Below, piece after piece: positions 45,250 to 54,380 of a stretch of 64,000 bases of DNA. This DNA is from Saprospiraceae bacterium (GTDB lineage Bacteria; Bacteroidota; Bacteroidia; Chitinophagales; Saprospiraceae). A program made the position numbers and the translations under genes. Below the pieces are notes generated by a model that saw nothing but the letters and a program-made list of their open reading frames with translations, did not search any database and had not been told where the DNA came from. Each line of letters starts with the position of its first letter. The first letter of the stretch is position 1. The stretch covers positions 521,842 to 585,841 of the forward strand of contig JAGNXB010000001.1 in assembly GCA_017985675.1 (NCBI GenBank). Direction: 5' to 3'.

Positions 45250-45986
45250 GTTGTCAATAATGCAAGCAAGATGCCAATTGCAATAGCAGTTACTTTTTGC
45301 CAGGATATGTGATGATGACCTTTCTGTTCGGATTCAAACAAGATGGTAGTCGATATGTGCAACAATGAACCGACCACAAATGCCATTGTCCAACGAAGCA
45401 CTTCCACATCCAGAATAAAATACTTGCCTAATAGAGCTCCTAAAGGGGTCATACCCGCGAAAGCAACAATGACTATCCAAAATTTCCATCCTCTTACCTG
45501 GTTTAACCGCATTAATAGCGCTAGCACGTATGCTTCGGGCAATTTATGAAACGCTACTCCCGCCATCAAATGGTTGAATAACGGCTCATGATCATGTCCA
45601 TGATGGCCATGCATATCAAATTCACTGTAACCTGATAATGGCAATCCTTCAACTAAAGCATGTAAACATAATCCAAAAAATATAATGTAAAACTGCCGTT
45701 TATCAGCATGTTCCTTATGAAAATGGCCATGTTCGGCTCCATGAGAAATATTAGAAAAAAATAGTTGCAACATAAAACCAGCTAATAAAAATAGACCTGA
45801 GCGGCTTGATGACTCAGCGCCAAAAATGCCCGGCAAGAGATGAGTAGCAATGATCCCCAGAATAAATGATCCCGCAAATGCCAGAATAATACCAATCCAT
45901 TCCCGCTTGTATTCCTTCCATATGAAGGCTAATGTGCCTCCAATCATTGCAGAGGCGGCCAAAATCAAGTACTCAGAAATATTCAT
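45246..45986 (-). CDS. ZIP-family divalent metal transporter
   Basis: 246 residues with about seven or eight membrane helices. His-rich loops HGAEHGHFHKEH and HGHHGHDHEPLF fit metal transport. The helix pair FHKLPEAYVLALLM and LHALVEGLPLS holds the H-x3-E metal-site motifs of ZIP proteins. It imports zinc or a similar cation, by family. The start overlaps the PAP2 gene in an ATGA junction. Confidence 0.9.
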   Translation of the reverse strand: MNISEYLILAASAMIGGTLAFIWKEYKREWIGIILAFAGSFILGIIATHLLPGIFGAESSSRSGLFLLAGFMLQLFFSNISHGAEHGHFHKEHADKRQFYIIFFGLCLHALVEGLPLSGYSEFDMHGHHGHDHEPLFNHLMAGVAFHKLPEAYVLALLMRLNQVRGWKFWIVIVAFAGMTPLGALLGKYFILDVEVLRWTMAFVVGSLLHISTTILFESEQKGHHHISWQKVTAIAIGILLALLTT

Positions 45987-46561
45987 TCTTTGTCCACTTT
46001 TAGTAATTTAGTGAATCTTTGGTAACCTCTTACCCACAAAAAACCCAAAAGTAGGCCCATAAGAGCTCCACCTATGATATCACCTGGATAATGGACGCCA
46101 ACATAAACCTGGCTCAAGGAGATCGCAGAAGCCCATACCCACCAAACCCATAAAAATCTGCGCTGGATTATTCCCAGTACACCAACAAAAAAACAAGCCA
46201 AGCCAAAATGGTTTGTAGCATGCGAAGAAGTGAAGCTATATCCAGATCCACAATCCACAATAGGCCGAATATGAAGTTGAACAGATTGATCATTACAGGG
46301 CCGAACTCTTTCCACTGCCGGCTTGATAACTTTACTACTTACGGTGTCAGTGACTGCTACCAAGGAGACCCCGCCCAGGACAATGTACCAAAAATAAGGT
46401 CTGGCATTAAACCATACCATGGACAAAATAAAAAGATATAGAGGTGCCCAGAAAACCTTGTTTCGAAACAAGGGTGCCAAGAAATCAAAAAGTTCATTTT
46501 GTCCGCCCAAGTGGATGGCCAAAAATAACTTGAGATCAAGGGACAGTAGAAATTCGATCAC
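45983..46561 (-). CDS. PAP2-family membrane phosphatase
   Basis: 192 residues with five or six membrane helices. The three PAP2 motifs are KPAVERVRP, SSHATNHFG and SQVYVGVHYPGDI, with the catalytic His in the last two. It could dephosphorylate undecaprenyl diphosphate or another lipid phosphate. It is joined by ATGA overlaps to the methyltransferase gene upstream and the ZIP gene downstream. Confidence 0.92.
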   Translation of the reverse strand: MIEFLLSLDLKLFLAIHLGGQNELFDFLAPLFRNKVFWAPLYLFILSMVWFNARPYFWYIVLGGVSLVAVTDTVSSKVIKPAVERVRPCNDQSVQLHIRPIVDCGSGYSFTSSHATNHFGLACFFVGVLGIIQRRFLWVWWVWASAISLSQVYVGVHYPGDIIGGALMGLLLGFLWVRGYQRFTKLLKVDKE

Positions 46562-47304
46562 GCTAGTGTTAGGTTTGGTTTGTGGGCTAGCAAAATCAGC
46601 CGTTCTGAATGTTCAACAACAAATGGATCCATTTTATAATTGCCAAAAAATAGCATCCGCTCAAAACCAATAGCTTTTAGCATATCCTCCAATTCTTCCA
46701 TTCGAAAGGATCGGACTTTTTCCCTAAAGACATAGGATTTGTCCTCTACCTGAAAACAAATCGTTTTGAAAATGTGCTCTTCATCCATCCAACGTTGAAT
46801 GTTAAAGATCAAGCCATCTACAACACGTTGTTCATCCTCAACTAGTCGCTCTCTCTCCAAATGACTGTTCATAAAATCAAGCACGAATACCCCACCCGGC
46901 TTTAGTCCTTGATAAATATTCTCCAGTGAACTCAAATGTTCTTCAAAACGATCAAAGTAACCAAAGGAAGTAAAGAAGTTGAAGATATACTGGTAGTAAT
47001 TTATCCGATACGGCAGGCGCATATCATGCTGAAAAAATGATAAATGGTCACTTTCCAACTGACTTGCAAAATCAATGTTACTCATTGAAAAATCCAAACC
47101 GGTAACATTAAAGCCAAGCTTAGATAAGTATAAGGCATGGCGTCCCCTTCCACACGCAAGATCCAAGATAGGTGCCCCGGGCTCTGGCTTCAAATATGCT
47201 ACTAAATTATCGATAAAATTTCTCGCGTCATCATCATTGCGTTGATGATACAAGGTGTGATAATAGGGCGAATCAAACCAATGTGAAAACCACTCTTCAT
47301 TCAT
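46558..47304 (-). CDS. Class I SAM-dependent methyltransferase
   Basis: 248 residues from the ATG at 47304 (MNEEWFSHWFDSPYY); a perfect -7 box at 47324-47331 rules out the far-upstream ATG at 47397. SAM motif I is ILDLACGRGRHALYL. Other family elements are GLDFSMSNIDFA and FNFFTSFGYF. The substrate is unknown. It heads a three-gene overlapping operon with a PAP2 phosphatase and a ZIP transporter. Confidence 0.88.
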   Translation of the reverse strand: MNEEWFSHWFDSPYYHTLYHQRNDDDARNFIDNLVAYLKPEPGAPILDLACGRGRHALYLSKLGFNVTGLDFSMSNIDFASQLESDHLSFFQHDMRLPYRINYYQYIFNFFTSFGYFDRFEEHLSSLENIYQGLKPGGVFVLDFMNSHLERERLVEDEQRVVDGLIFNIQRWMDEEHIFKTICFQVEDKSYVFREKVRSFRMEELEDMLKAIGFERMLFFGNYKMDPFVVEHSERLILLAHKPNLTLA

Positions 47305-47323
47305 ATCCAGACAATCCAACACA

Positions 47324-47331
47324 CAAAGGTA
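47324..47331 (-). promoter_or_regulatory. -7 box of the methyltransferase operon
   Basis: TACCTTTG (minus strand) is a perfect match, 19 nt upstream of the ATG at 47304. A weaker TAGTTTTA at 47376-47383 on plus may serve the divergent glmM. Confidence 0.5.
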
Positions 47332-47399
47332 ACATTCCTGCGATGCCACACTGAAGATGACATGCTGGTTTTTGGTAGTTTTACATTCAAATTTCAATT

Positions 47400-48782
47400 A
47401 TGACACTTATTGCTTCTGTTTCAGGTATTCGGGGGACAATTGGAGGTACAACTGGCAACAATCTAACTCCAGAGGCAGTAGTCCGTTTTGCTGCTGCATT
47501 TGCCTCCATGATAAAAGAAGAAGGATTGTCAACTCGTATCGTTCTAGGCAGAGACGGTCGTATCTCCGGACCGATGGTTCAAGGACTTGTCTTAAATACA
47601 TTGCTGGCAATGGGGTTAGATGTAATTGATCTTGGACTTACCACAACCCCTACTATCGAAATGGCAGTTCCGGCAGAAAAAGCAGGCGGAGGTATTATTT
47701 TGACTGCAAGCCACAACCCAAAACATTGGAACGCTCTAAAACTTCTGAATAGCAAAGGGGAGTTCATTTCTGCTGATGAAGGAAACAGGCTCTTGCGGAT
47801 TGCCGATGCCAATGTTATTGAATTTGCCCAGGTCGACGATTTGGGCAAACATTATCTTGCCGGAGACTATATCGATTACCATGTAAATGCCGTACTCAAT
47901 CTGCCTTATATTGACGTTGAAGGTATCCGTCTAAAGAAATTTCATGTAGTTGTAGACCCCGTAAATTCCAGTGGTGCAATTGCAATTCCTAAACTCCTTA
48001 AGGCACTAGGCGTAACTTTTTCAATGATTAATCAGGATGTCACAGGAATATTTGCCCACAATCCCGAACCTTTACCTGAACATCTTCACGATCTGCGCCT
48101 CGCTGTACAGGATCAGAAGGCCGACCTGGGAATAGCCGTTGACCCAGATGTGGATAGATTAGCACTTGTAGCTGAAGATGGATCCTGGTTTGGAGAAGAA
48201 TATACGCTTGTTGCGGCTGCTGACTTAGTTCTACAGCAAAATCCGGGCCCAGTAGTCCATAATCTTTCTTCTTCCCGAGCCTTGAAAGATTTAGCAAAGC
48301 GCTATGAACAAACATGTTATGCTTCGGCAGTTGGGGAAGTACATGTTGTCCAGAAAATGAAAGATGTTAATGCTACAATAGGTGGTGAAGGAAATGGAGG
48401 TGTGATTTTGCCGGAATTGCATTACGGCAGAGACGCCATAGCTGGCGTTGCCATGATATTGTCACTATTGGCCCAAACGAACCAAACATTAAGTGAATTA
48501 AAGGAGACTTACCCTTCCTACGCCATGGCAAAACATAAAGTCGATCTCCCTACAGATGAGGATTGGCTTCGAATTATGGATGCTGTAAAAGAGGAATACA
48601 AGTTGTTCGAAATAAATGAAGTAGATGGATTGAAAGTTGATCTGCCAGAAGGATGGTTTCACTTACGAAAAAGTAATACCGAGCCTATAATTCGCATCTA
48701 TGCTGAAGGCACAGATAGTACAAGGGCTGAGCACATTGCTCAAACCATTACCAATCTAATCCAACATGTTGTTAATCAATAA
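47400..48782 (+). CDS. glmM: Phosphoglucosamine mutase
   Basis: 460 residues. The active-site serine is S104 in LTASHNPKHWN. The metal loop is DPDVDR and the C-terminal phosphate-binding loop is RKSNTEPIIRIYAEG. The start SGIRGTIGG is typical. It interconverts glucosamine-6-P and -1-P for peptidoglycan and lipid A. It is the first gene of a plus-strand group that continues through two aminotransferase-like genes to dapB, another cell-wall precursor gene. Confidence 0.93.
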   Translation: MTLIASVSGIRGTIGGTTGNNLTPEAVVRFAAAFASMIKEEGLSTRIVLGRDGRISGPMVQGLVLNTLLAMGLDVIDLGLTTTPTIEMAVPAEKAGGGIILTASHNPKHWNALKLLNSKGEFISADEGNRLLRIADANVIEFAQVDDLGKHYLAGDYIDYHVNAVLNLPYIDVEGIRLKKFHVVVDPVNSSGAIAIPKLLKALGVTFSMINQDVTGIFAHNPEPLPEHLHDLRLAVQDQKADLGIAVDPDVDRLALVAEDGSWFGEEYTLVAAADLVLQQNPGPVVHNLSSSRALKDLAKRYEQTCYASAVGEVHVVQKMKDVNATIGGEGNGGVILPELHYGRDAIAGVAMILSLLAQTNQTLSELKETYPSYAMAKHKVDLPTDEDWLRIMDAVKEEYKLFEINEVDGLKVDLPEGWFHLRKSNTEPIIRIYAEGTDSTRAEHIAQTITNLIQHVVNQ

Positions 48783-48805
48783 TTAAAGGTTTAACTATTT
48801 TAATC

Positions 48806-50338
48806 ATGTATCAAGTCGTTGAGGATTCCCCACAAGCTATGATCAATTCCACTGACATAAACCTGCAAAACCATTTTGCACGATTCCGGAGAAATACGAT
48901 TGGTGTTGAACTCAAATTCATTACGCCTTATGGCGAAATGGAAATGATTTATGCAGACTGGACAGCCAGTGGTCGTTTGTACAAACCAATTGAAGATCGA
49001 ATAGCTTATGATTTAGGGCCATATCTTGGCAATACACATACAGAGACTACGCTTACGGGCAACTCAATGACGAAGGCTTACCATGCTGCCCGCCAGATCA
49101 TCAAAAAACATGTTGGTGCGGATGTGCAAGATGTGCTCATACCTACTGGATCCGGAATGACCGGAGCAGTAAATAAATTTCAACGTATCCTGGGCCTACG
49201 CATACATGAACGATATCATCAGCAAGTCAACATTCCTTTGGAGGAACGACCCGTTGTTTTTGTTTCCCATATGGAACATCATTCGAACCAAACTTCCTGG
49301 ATTGAAACTATTGCTGATGTGGTAATCATACCACAGACAACGGAAGGCCTAATGGATGCAGATGCATTTAGAGATCAACTTGCGTCATTTCATGATAGGA
49401 AAGTCAAAATAGCTGCTGTAACCTCATGTAGTAATGTTACGGGCATAAAAACACCTTACCACCAAATCGCTCGAATCATTCACGAGGCCGATGGACTTTG
49501 TTTTGTCGATTTTGCATGTTCTGCGCCATATATAGCCATTAACATGCGCCCTGATGATCCTTTGGAACATTTGGATGCCATATACTTTTCTCCGCACAAG
49601 TTTCTCGGCGGACCGGGCGCCTCTGGCATCCTCTTGTTTAAGCCTGACCTATATCATAATGAAATTCCGGATCACCCCGGAGGCGGCACTGTTAAATGGA
49701 CAAATCCCTGGGGTGAACGAAGCTATATTAATACAATAGAAGATAGGGAAGATGGCGGCACGCCTCCTTTTTTACAGACGATCAGAGTCGCTTTAGCAAT
49801 AAAACTCAAGGAAGAAATGGATGTCACCCTCATCCAAAAAAGAGAGAAAGAACTGCTCGATGCACTATGGAATCGAATGGAAGCCATACCGAATTTGCAT
49901 ATTCTGGCACCACAGCATCGGGACAGGTTGCCTGTCATTTCCTTTTATATTGATGATTTACATTTCAACCTGGCGGTCAAATTATTAAATGATCGCTTTG
50001 GTATACAAGTCCGTGGAGGTTGCTCCTGTGCCGGTACATATGGCCATTATCTTTTGGAGATCTCTCAGGAAGTCAGCCATGCTATCACTCATGACATTGA
50101 TGAAGGACTACTCCTTTCGAAGGCAGGATGGATCAGGCTATCGTTACATCCTATCATGACCTATGAAGAAGTATTTAAAATTGCTGATGCTCTTGAATAT
50201 GTAGCCCGCAACCACGCCGATTTGGCAAAAGACTATGTCTACATTCCCTCGACAAATGAATTTGTCCATCTCAACGAACGCTCATTTGAAGACGAGTTGG
50301 TCAATAGCTGGTTATTCCAGCCAATAACGCCTTTATAA
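48806..50338 (+). CDS. Class V aminotransferase-fold PLP enzyme (cysteine desulfurase-like)
   Basis: 510 residues, longer than IscS/SufS (~400). The PLP lysine is K265 in YFSPHKFLGG. Substrate-side cysteines are present at C406 and C408 (RGGCSCAGTYG), in the position where SufS-type enzymes carry the persulfide cysteine. The start could also be the ATG at residue 12 (MINSTDI). Whether it desulfurates cysteine or acts on another amino acid is unclear. The stop and the next start overlap by one base (TAATG), so the two PLP enzymes are translationally coupled. Confidence 0.85.
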   Translation: MYQVVEDSPQAMINSTDINLQNHFARFRRNTIGVELKFITPYGEMEMIYADWTASGRLYKPIEDRIAYDLGPYLGNTHTETTLTGNSMTKAYHAARQIIKKHVGADVQDVLIPTGSGMTGAVNKFQRILGLRIHERYHQQVNIPLEERPVVFVSHMEHHSNQTSWIETIADVVIIPQTTEGLMDADAFRDQLASFHDRKVKIAAVTSCSNVTGIKTPYHQIARIIHEADGLCFVDFACSAPYIAINMRPDDPLEHLDAIYFSPHKFLGGPGASGILLFKPDLYHNEIPDHPGGGTVKWTNPWGERSYINTIEDREDGGTPPFLQTIRVALAIKLKEEMDVTLIQKREKELLDALWNRMEAIPNLHILAPQHRDRLPVISFYIDDLHFNLAVKLLNDRFGIQVRGGCSCAGTYGHYLLEISQEVSHAITHDIDEGLLLSKAGWIRLSLHPIMTYEEVFKIADALEYVARNHADLAKDYVYIPSTNEFVHLNERSFEDELVNSWLFQPITPL

Positions 50339-51477
50339 TGAGACAGCGAATATATCTGGACAACGCGGCTACCACTCCCATCCATCCAAAGGTGTGGGAT
50401 GCTATGGCACAGATTCAGAAAGAAGGTTTTGGAAATCCATCCTCAACGCATGCCGAAGGAAGATTTGCCCGAACCATCATTGAGGAATCGAGACGAATCG
50501 TTGCTAAATCTTTAGGTGCTTCTCTGGGCGAGATATTTTTTACCTCCTGTGGTACCGAATCCAATAATATGGTCCTGATCGGTGCGATTAGGGATCTTGG
50601 TATCAAACGCGTATTAACCTCTCCTGTTGAACACCATTGTGTGTTGCATAGTCTTGCATACCTCTCCAGCCAATATCCCATTGAGGTAGTATACCTCCCA
50701 TTGGACCCCACTGGGCTAGTTGATATGGAAAGCCTGGCTGCCTTATTAGGGCAAAAGAATGCGCCCTCAACGCTGGTGTCGCTGATGCATGTGAATAACG
50801 AGACTGGAGCCATCCATGATTTAGAGCAAATAGGCCAATTATGCGAGCTACATGGTGCATTATTCCATAGTGATACTGTTCAGTCAATTGGTTTTCAAGC
50901 TATCCACCTCGAAACACTACCTGTCGATTTCATCACCGGATCAGCACACAAATTTTACGGTCCAAAAGGATCCGGCTTTGTTTTTTTGAGGTCTGGCCAT
51001 ACTATCCTGCCTTTCCTGTATGGTGGCTCGCAGGAACGAAACATGCGTGCAGGAACAGAAAATATTCTTGGTATTCACGGACTAGGGCAAGCTATACAGC
51101 TCACTCAAGAAACGGCTGATAGTCGAATGGAGAAATTAGTTAAACTAAAGTCTGTGTTAAAGGATGGTATTCAAAAAGCTATTGAAGATGTCACCTTTAA
51201 TGGAGAATCCGCTTCAGGTTGTTCTGCTAAAATTCTAAGTGTCAACTTCCCTCCACGTCTTCGTACAGAACTCCTTTTATTGCATTTGGATATAGCGGGC
51301 ATCAGTGCCTCTGGAGGAAGTGCATGCAGTTCGGGTGTTGCACAAGCCTCCCATGTGCTCAGCCATCTACCCATACCTGAAGGTTTTCAAACGGTGCGCT
51401 TTTCATTTGCGCCTGAAAACACTTTCGAAGAAATGGAATTTGTAGTGTCTACACTCAATCAGCTATTAAATCATTAA
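50338..51477 (+). CDS. Cysteine desulfurase (NifS/IscS type)
   Basis: 379 residues. Signature MRQRIYLDNAATTPIH, PLP lysine K205 in GSAHKFYGPKGSGF, and the catalytic-loop cysteine C330 in ASGGSACSSG. Its length matches NifS/IscS. It should supply sulfur for Fe-S clusters and tRNA thiolation (mnmA and iscX are in this window). It follows the longer PLP enzyme directly and precedes dapB by 17 nt. Confidence 0.93.
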   Translation: MRQRIYLDNAATTPIHPKVWDAMAQIQKEGFGNPSSTHAEGRFARTIIEESRRIVAKSLGASLGEIFFTSCGTESNNMVLIGAIRDLGIKRVLTSPVEHHCVLHSLAYLSSQYPIEVVYLPLDPTGLVDMESLAALLGQKNAPSTLVSLMHVNNETGAIHDLEQIGQLCELHGALFHSDTVQSIGFQAIHLETLPVDFITGSAHKFYGPKGSGFVFLRSGHTILPFLYGGSQERNMRAGTENILGIHGLGQAIQLTQETADSRMEKLVKLKSVLKDGIQKAIEDVTFNGESASGCSAKILSVNFPPRLRTELLLLHLDIAGISASGGSACSSGVAQASHVLSHLPIPEGFQTVRFSFAPENTFEEMEFVVSTLNQLLNH

Positions 51478-51494
51478 CACCGTCACCAACTCAT

Positions 51495-52256
51495 ATGGAT
51501 AGTAAAACAATAACACCCATTAGGATAGGCATCCTGGGTTACGGGAAAATGGGCAAGGCTGTTGAAGCTATTGCACTCGATCAGGGTGACCATATTATGT
51601 GGGTTGCCGACAGCAACGCTTCAGGCTACTTGAAACAGCAAGACTTTAATCAAGTGGATGTTGTCATCGAATTTAGCCAGCCCGATGCAGCGCTAAGTAA
51701 CGTACTTCGTGCCTTGGATGCTGGCACTACAGTCGTTTCGGGTACAACAGGCTGGCTAGAATCCATACCTATGGCTGTTAAAGCAGCACAAGACAACAAT
51801 GTTGGTTTTCTTTATGCCAGTAATTTCAGTATAGGTGTAAACCTCTTTTTTGCACTGAACAGCTATGCCAGCAAGCTGATGGCAGGTATTGAGGGTTACG
51901 CCCCTTCCCTCTCAGAAACACACCATATTCATAAAAAAGATAAACCTAGTGGGACAGCTATTACGTTGGCAAACAGCATAATCGATCAATCTGGAGGCGC
52001 CTGGTCACGATGGCAATTAGATCTGGCAGTTGCCACTAATCAATCAATACCTATTGCTTCAATCCGTGAGGATGAAGTGCCCGGTACACATGTAGTAACA
52101 TGGCACGGTAAAACGGATAAAATTCAACTCATCCATGAGGCGCAGTCCCGGTCAGGATTTGCTTCAGGTGCCTTAAAGGCGGCACATTGGATAAGGGGAA
52201 AAAAAGGTATCTTTTCTATGGCTGACGTGTTGGGCATTCCAGAACTGACTAAATAA
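51495..52256 (+). CDS. dapB: 4-hydroxy-tetrahydrodipicolinate reductase
   Basis: 253 residues. NAD(P) loop ILGYGKMGKAVE, the catalytic motif ETHHIHKKDKPSGTA, and the C-terminal HWIRGKKGIFSMADVLGI are intact. It reduces the DapA product for diaminopimelate and lysine. In many Bacteroidota dapB follows parAB and a DUF5683 gene; here it is 15 kb away, downstream of the cysteine desulfurase gene. Confidence 0.95.
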   Translation: MDSKTITPIRIGILGYGKMGKAVEAIALDQGDHIMWVADSNASGYLKQQDFNQVDVVIEFSQPDAALSNVLRALDAGTTVVSGTTGWLESIPMAVKAAQDNNVGFLYASNFSIGVNLFFALNSYASKLMAGIEGYAPSLSETHHIHKKDKPSGTAITLANSIIDQSGGAWSRWQLDLAVATNQSIPIASIREDEVPGTHVVTWHGKTDKIQLIHEAQSRSGFASGALKAAHWIRGKKGIFSMADVLGIPELTK

Positions 52257-52291
52257 AAAGAAGGATGCCGATTGGGAAATCAACATCCTTC
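52250..52291 (-). terminator. Hairpin after dapB with T tract only on the minus strand
   Basis: An 8-bp stem (52260-52267 with 52284-52291), a 2x2 internal loop and a 4-bp inner stem. The A-rich stretch on its left side becomes a T tract on the minus strand, where no gene ends. It may terminate antisense transcription or serve dapB imperfectly. Confidence 0.35.
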
Positions 52292-52414
52292 ACACTATGA
52301 AAACACCCTAAGCTTAGACTAGAACAGTACATCTTGTGAATTAGTTTGTGCGCTTTGAATCTTAACATTTCCTTGGCATTTTAGCGTAATTGGGGGCGAT
52401 CAGACTTGATATTG

Positions 52415-52422
52415 TACATTTG
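52415..52422 (+). promoter_or_regulatory. -7 box directly upstream of dnaG
   Basis: TACATTTG is a perfect match, with TTG 22 nt upstream (52390-52392). It ends only 4 nt before the GTG start at 52427, so the transcript would be leaderless or nearly so. Confidence 0.4.
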
Positions 52423-52426
52423 ACCA

Positions 52427-54376
52427 GTGATTACAAAGGCTACCATTGAAAAGATCCTTGATGCTACGCGTATTGAGGAAGTAGTTGGCGATTTTGTCAA
52501 CCTACGTAGACGAGGTGTCAACATGCTCGGTTTGTGCCCATTTCACCAGGAAAAGACGCCTTCATTTACTGTTTCTCCCGGTAAAAACCTTTTTAAATGT
52601 TTTGGATGTGGACGTGGCGGAGATGCCATCGGTTTTCTCAAAGAACATGAAAGCTTCTCCTATCCCGAAGCACTGAGATACCTGGCTTCAAAGTATCAGA
52701 TTGAAATTGAAGAGACGGCGGAACGGCGGGTAGATGATCCTGAAGAAATTCTTAAGGATCAATTATCCGTGGCTGCCCAATATGCGCGTGATTTTTTTGG
52801 AAAGCAATTATGGGAAACTGACGAAGGCAAAAGTATAGGTCTCTCCTACTTTAAGCAACGTGGGTTTCGAGAGGCTATTATCCGCAAATTTGATCTTGGT
52901 TATGCCCCTCAAAATGGGAGTAGCCTTTCAATCCATGCTGTCCAGGAAGGATTTCGTCCGGAGATCCTTCAGCAAGCAGGTTTGATAAATCATCAGAACA
53001 GAGACTTTTTCAGGGATAGGGTGATGTTCACCATCCATAGCTTGAGTGGCAAGCCAGTTGCTTTTGCTGGTCGGATCATGGGGAAAGTACAGGGCCCCAA
53101 GTATATAAATTCACCCGAAACAGCAATTTACCACAAATCCAATGTGCTCTATGGATTGTTTTTTGCTCGTCAGGCCATCCGGAAGGAAGATAGCTGCATC
53201 TTGGTGGAAGGTTATACCGATGTCCTGTCACTGGCACAGGAGGGAATTGATAATGTAGTTGCTTCATCCGGTACGGCATTGACCATCGAGCAAATCCGGC
53301 TCATCAAACGTTTTACAAATAACCTCACCATCCTGTATGATGGGGATGCGGCAGGATTGAATGCGGCTTTGCGAGGATTAGAGCTAGTCCTGGAGCAGGA
53401 CATCAATGTCCGAATCGTAGTACTACCACCAGGGCAGGATCCCGATTCTTTCCTTACCTCACAAGGCAGGGAAGCCTTCCTGAAATATGTTGAAGTAAAT
53501 AATCAAGATTTCATCCTGTTCAAAACACACATGTTACTTGATGAATCCAAAGCAGACCCCATTGCAAAGGCTAAACTGATCAGGGAAATTGTAGGGTCTA
53601 TAGCCAAAGTGCCCGACCAGTTAAAAAGAGCTCAATACACAAAGGTTTGCGCGGAACGCTTAGCCGTTTCTGAAGCTATGTTAATCCAGGAGATTAATAA
53701 ACTTCTTGCTCAAACACTAGAAAAAGATAAAAAAAACATACCTACATCAACCCAGGAAGGGGAAACATTCGCTACACCAGATGATGACAGTCAAAGGAAA
53801 AGCGGGGAACATTTAGTCTCGGCTGAATTTGCCCAAGAACTTGACATTGTCAGGATTCTGGTTACAGGTGGTGATAAAAAAATTCAGGTTGGTGAAATGT
53901 TAATCGGTGTGGCAGATTACCTGCTGAATCAGTTGGATGAAGATATTATTCAAGAAATTGCTGCACCGGCTATTCGGGAATTTTTATTGGTCATCAAAGC
54001 AGCTCACCTGAATAATCAAGTTATCTCTTCTGACTTCTTTCTTCACCACGAAGTGGACACTGTGCGGGAATTTGCTATGCAATTCATGCAGCCAGAGTAT
54101 CATTATTCCGACAACTGGGAAAAAAGATGGAACATCGTGCTCCATAACCAACCTCTCCCCGATCTTAATTTTGCCAGAGATGCTCAATTAGCCTTATTCC
54201 GATTTCATTTAAAAAAATTGGACAATATGTGCAAGACAAATGCACAACAGATAAAGGAAGCCTATGAAGCTAAAGATGATGTAAAATTGGAACATTATCT
54301 GAAATTCCAACAAGAGCTTCAACGAATGAGAAACCAAGTTGCCCAACAAGAACTGAATACAATCATCATTAAATAA
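52427..54376 (+). CDS. dnaG: DNA primase
   Basis: 649 residues starting with GTG; the next in-frame ATG would remove the start of the primase N-terminal region (ITKATIEKILDATRIEEVV), so GTG is right. The zinc-binding domain has C37, H40, C58 and C61. The TOPRIM domain carries LVEGYTDVLSL and LYDGDAAG. The C-terminal helical region would bind the helicase. It makes RNA primers for replication. It stands alone between dapB and the convergent trxB. Confidence 0.95.
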   Translation: MITKATIEKILDATRIEEVVGDFVNLRRRGVNMLGLCPFHQEKTPSFTVSPGKNLFKCFGCGRGGDAIGFLKEHESFSYPEALRYLASKYQIEIEETAERRVDDPEEILKDQLSVAAQYARDFFGKQLWETDEGKSIGLSYFKQRGFREAIIRKFDLGYAPQNGSSLSIHAVQEGFRPEILQQAGLINHQNRDFFRDRVMFTIHSLSGKPVAFAGRIMGKVQGPKYINSPETAIYHKSNVLYGLFFARQAIRKEDSCILVEGYTDVLSLAQEGIDNVVASSGTALTIEQIRLIKRFTNNLTILYDGDAAGLNAALRGLELVLEQDINVRIVVLPPGQDPDSFLTSQGREAFLKYVEVNNQDFILFKTHMLLDESKADPIAKAKLIREIVGSIAKVPDQLKRAQYTKVCAERLAVSEAMLIQEINKLLAQTLEKDKKNIPTSTQEGETFATPDDDSQRKSGEHLVSAEFAQELDIVRILVTGGDKKIQVGEMLIGVADYLLNQLDEDIIQEIAAPAIREFLLVIKAAHLNNQVISSDFFLHHEVDTVREFAMQFMQPEYHYSDNWEKRWNIVLHNQPLPDLNFARDAQLALFRFHLKKLDNMCKTNAQQIKEAYEAKDDVKLEHYLKFQQELQRMRNQVAQQELNTIIIK

Positions 54377-54380
54377 GCTC

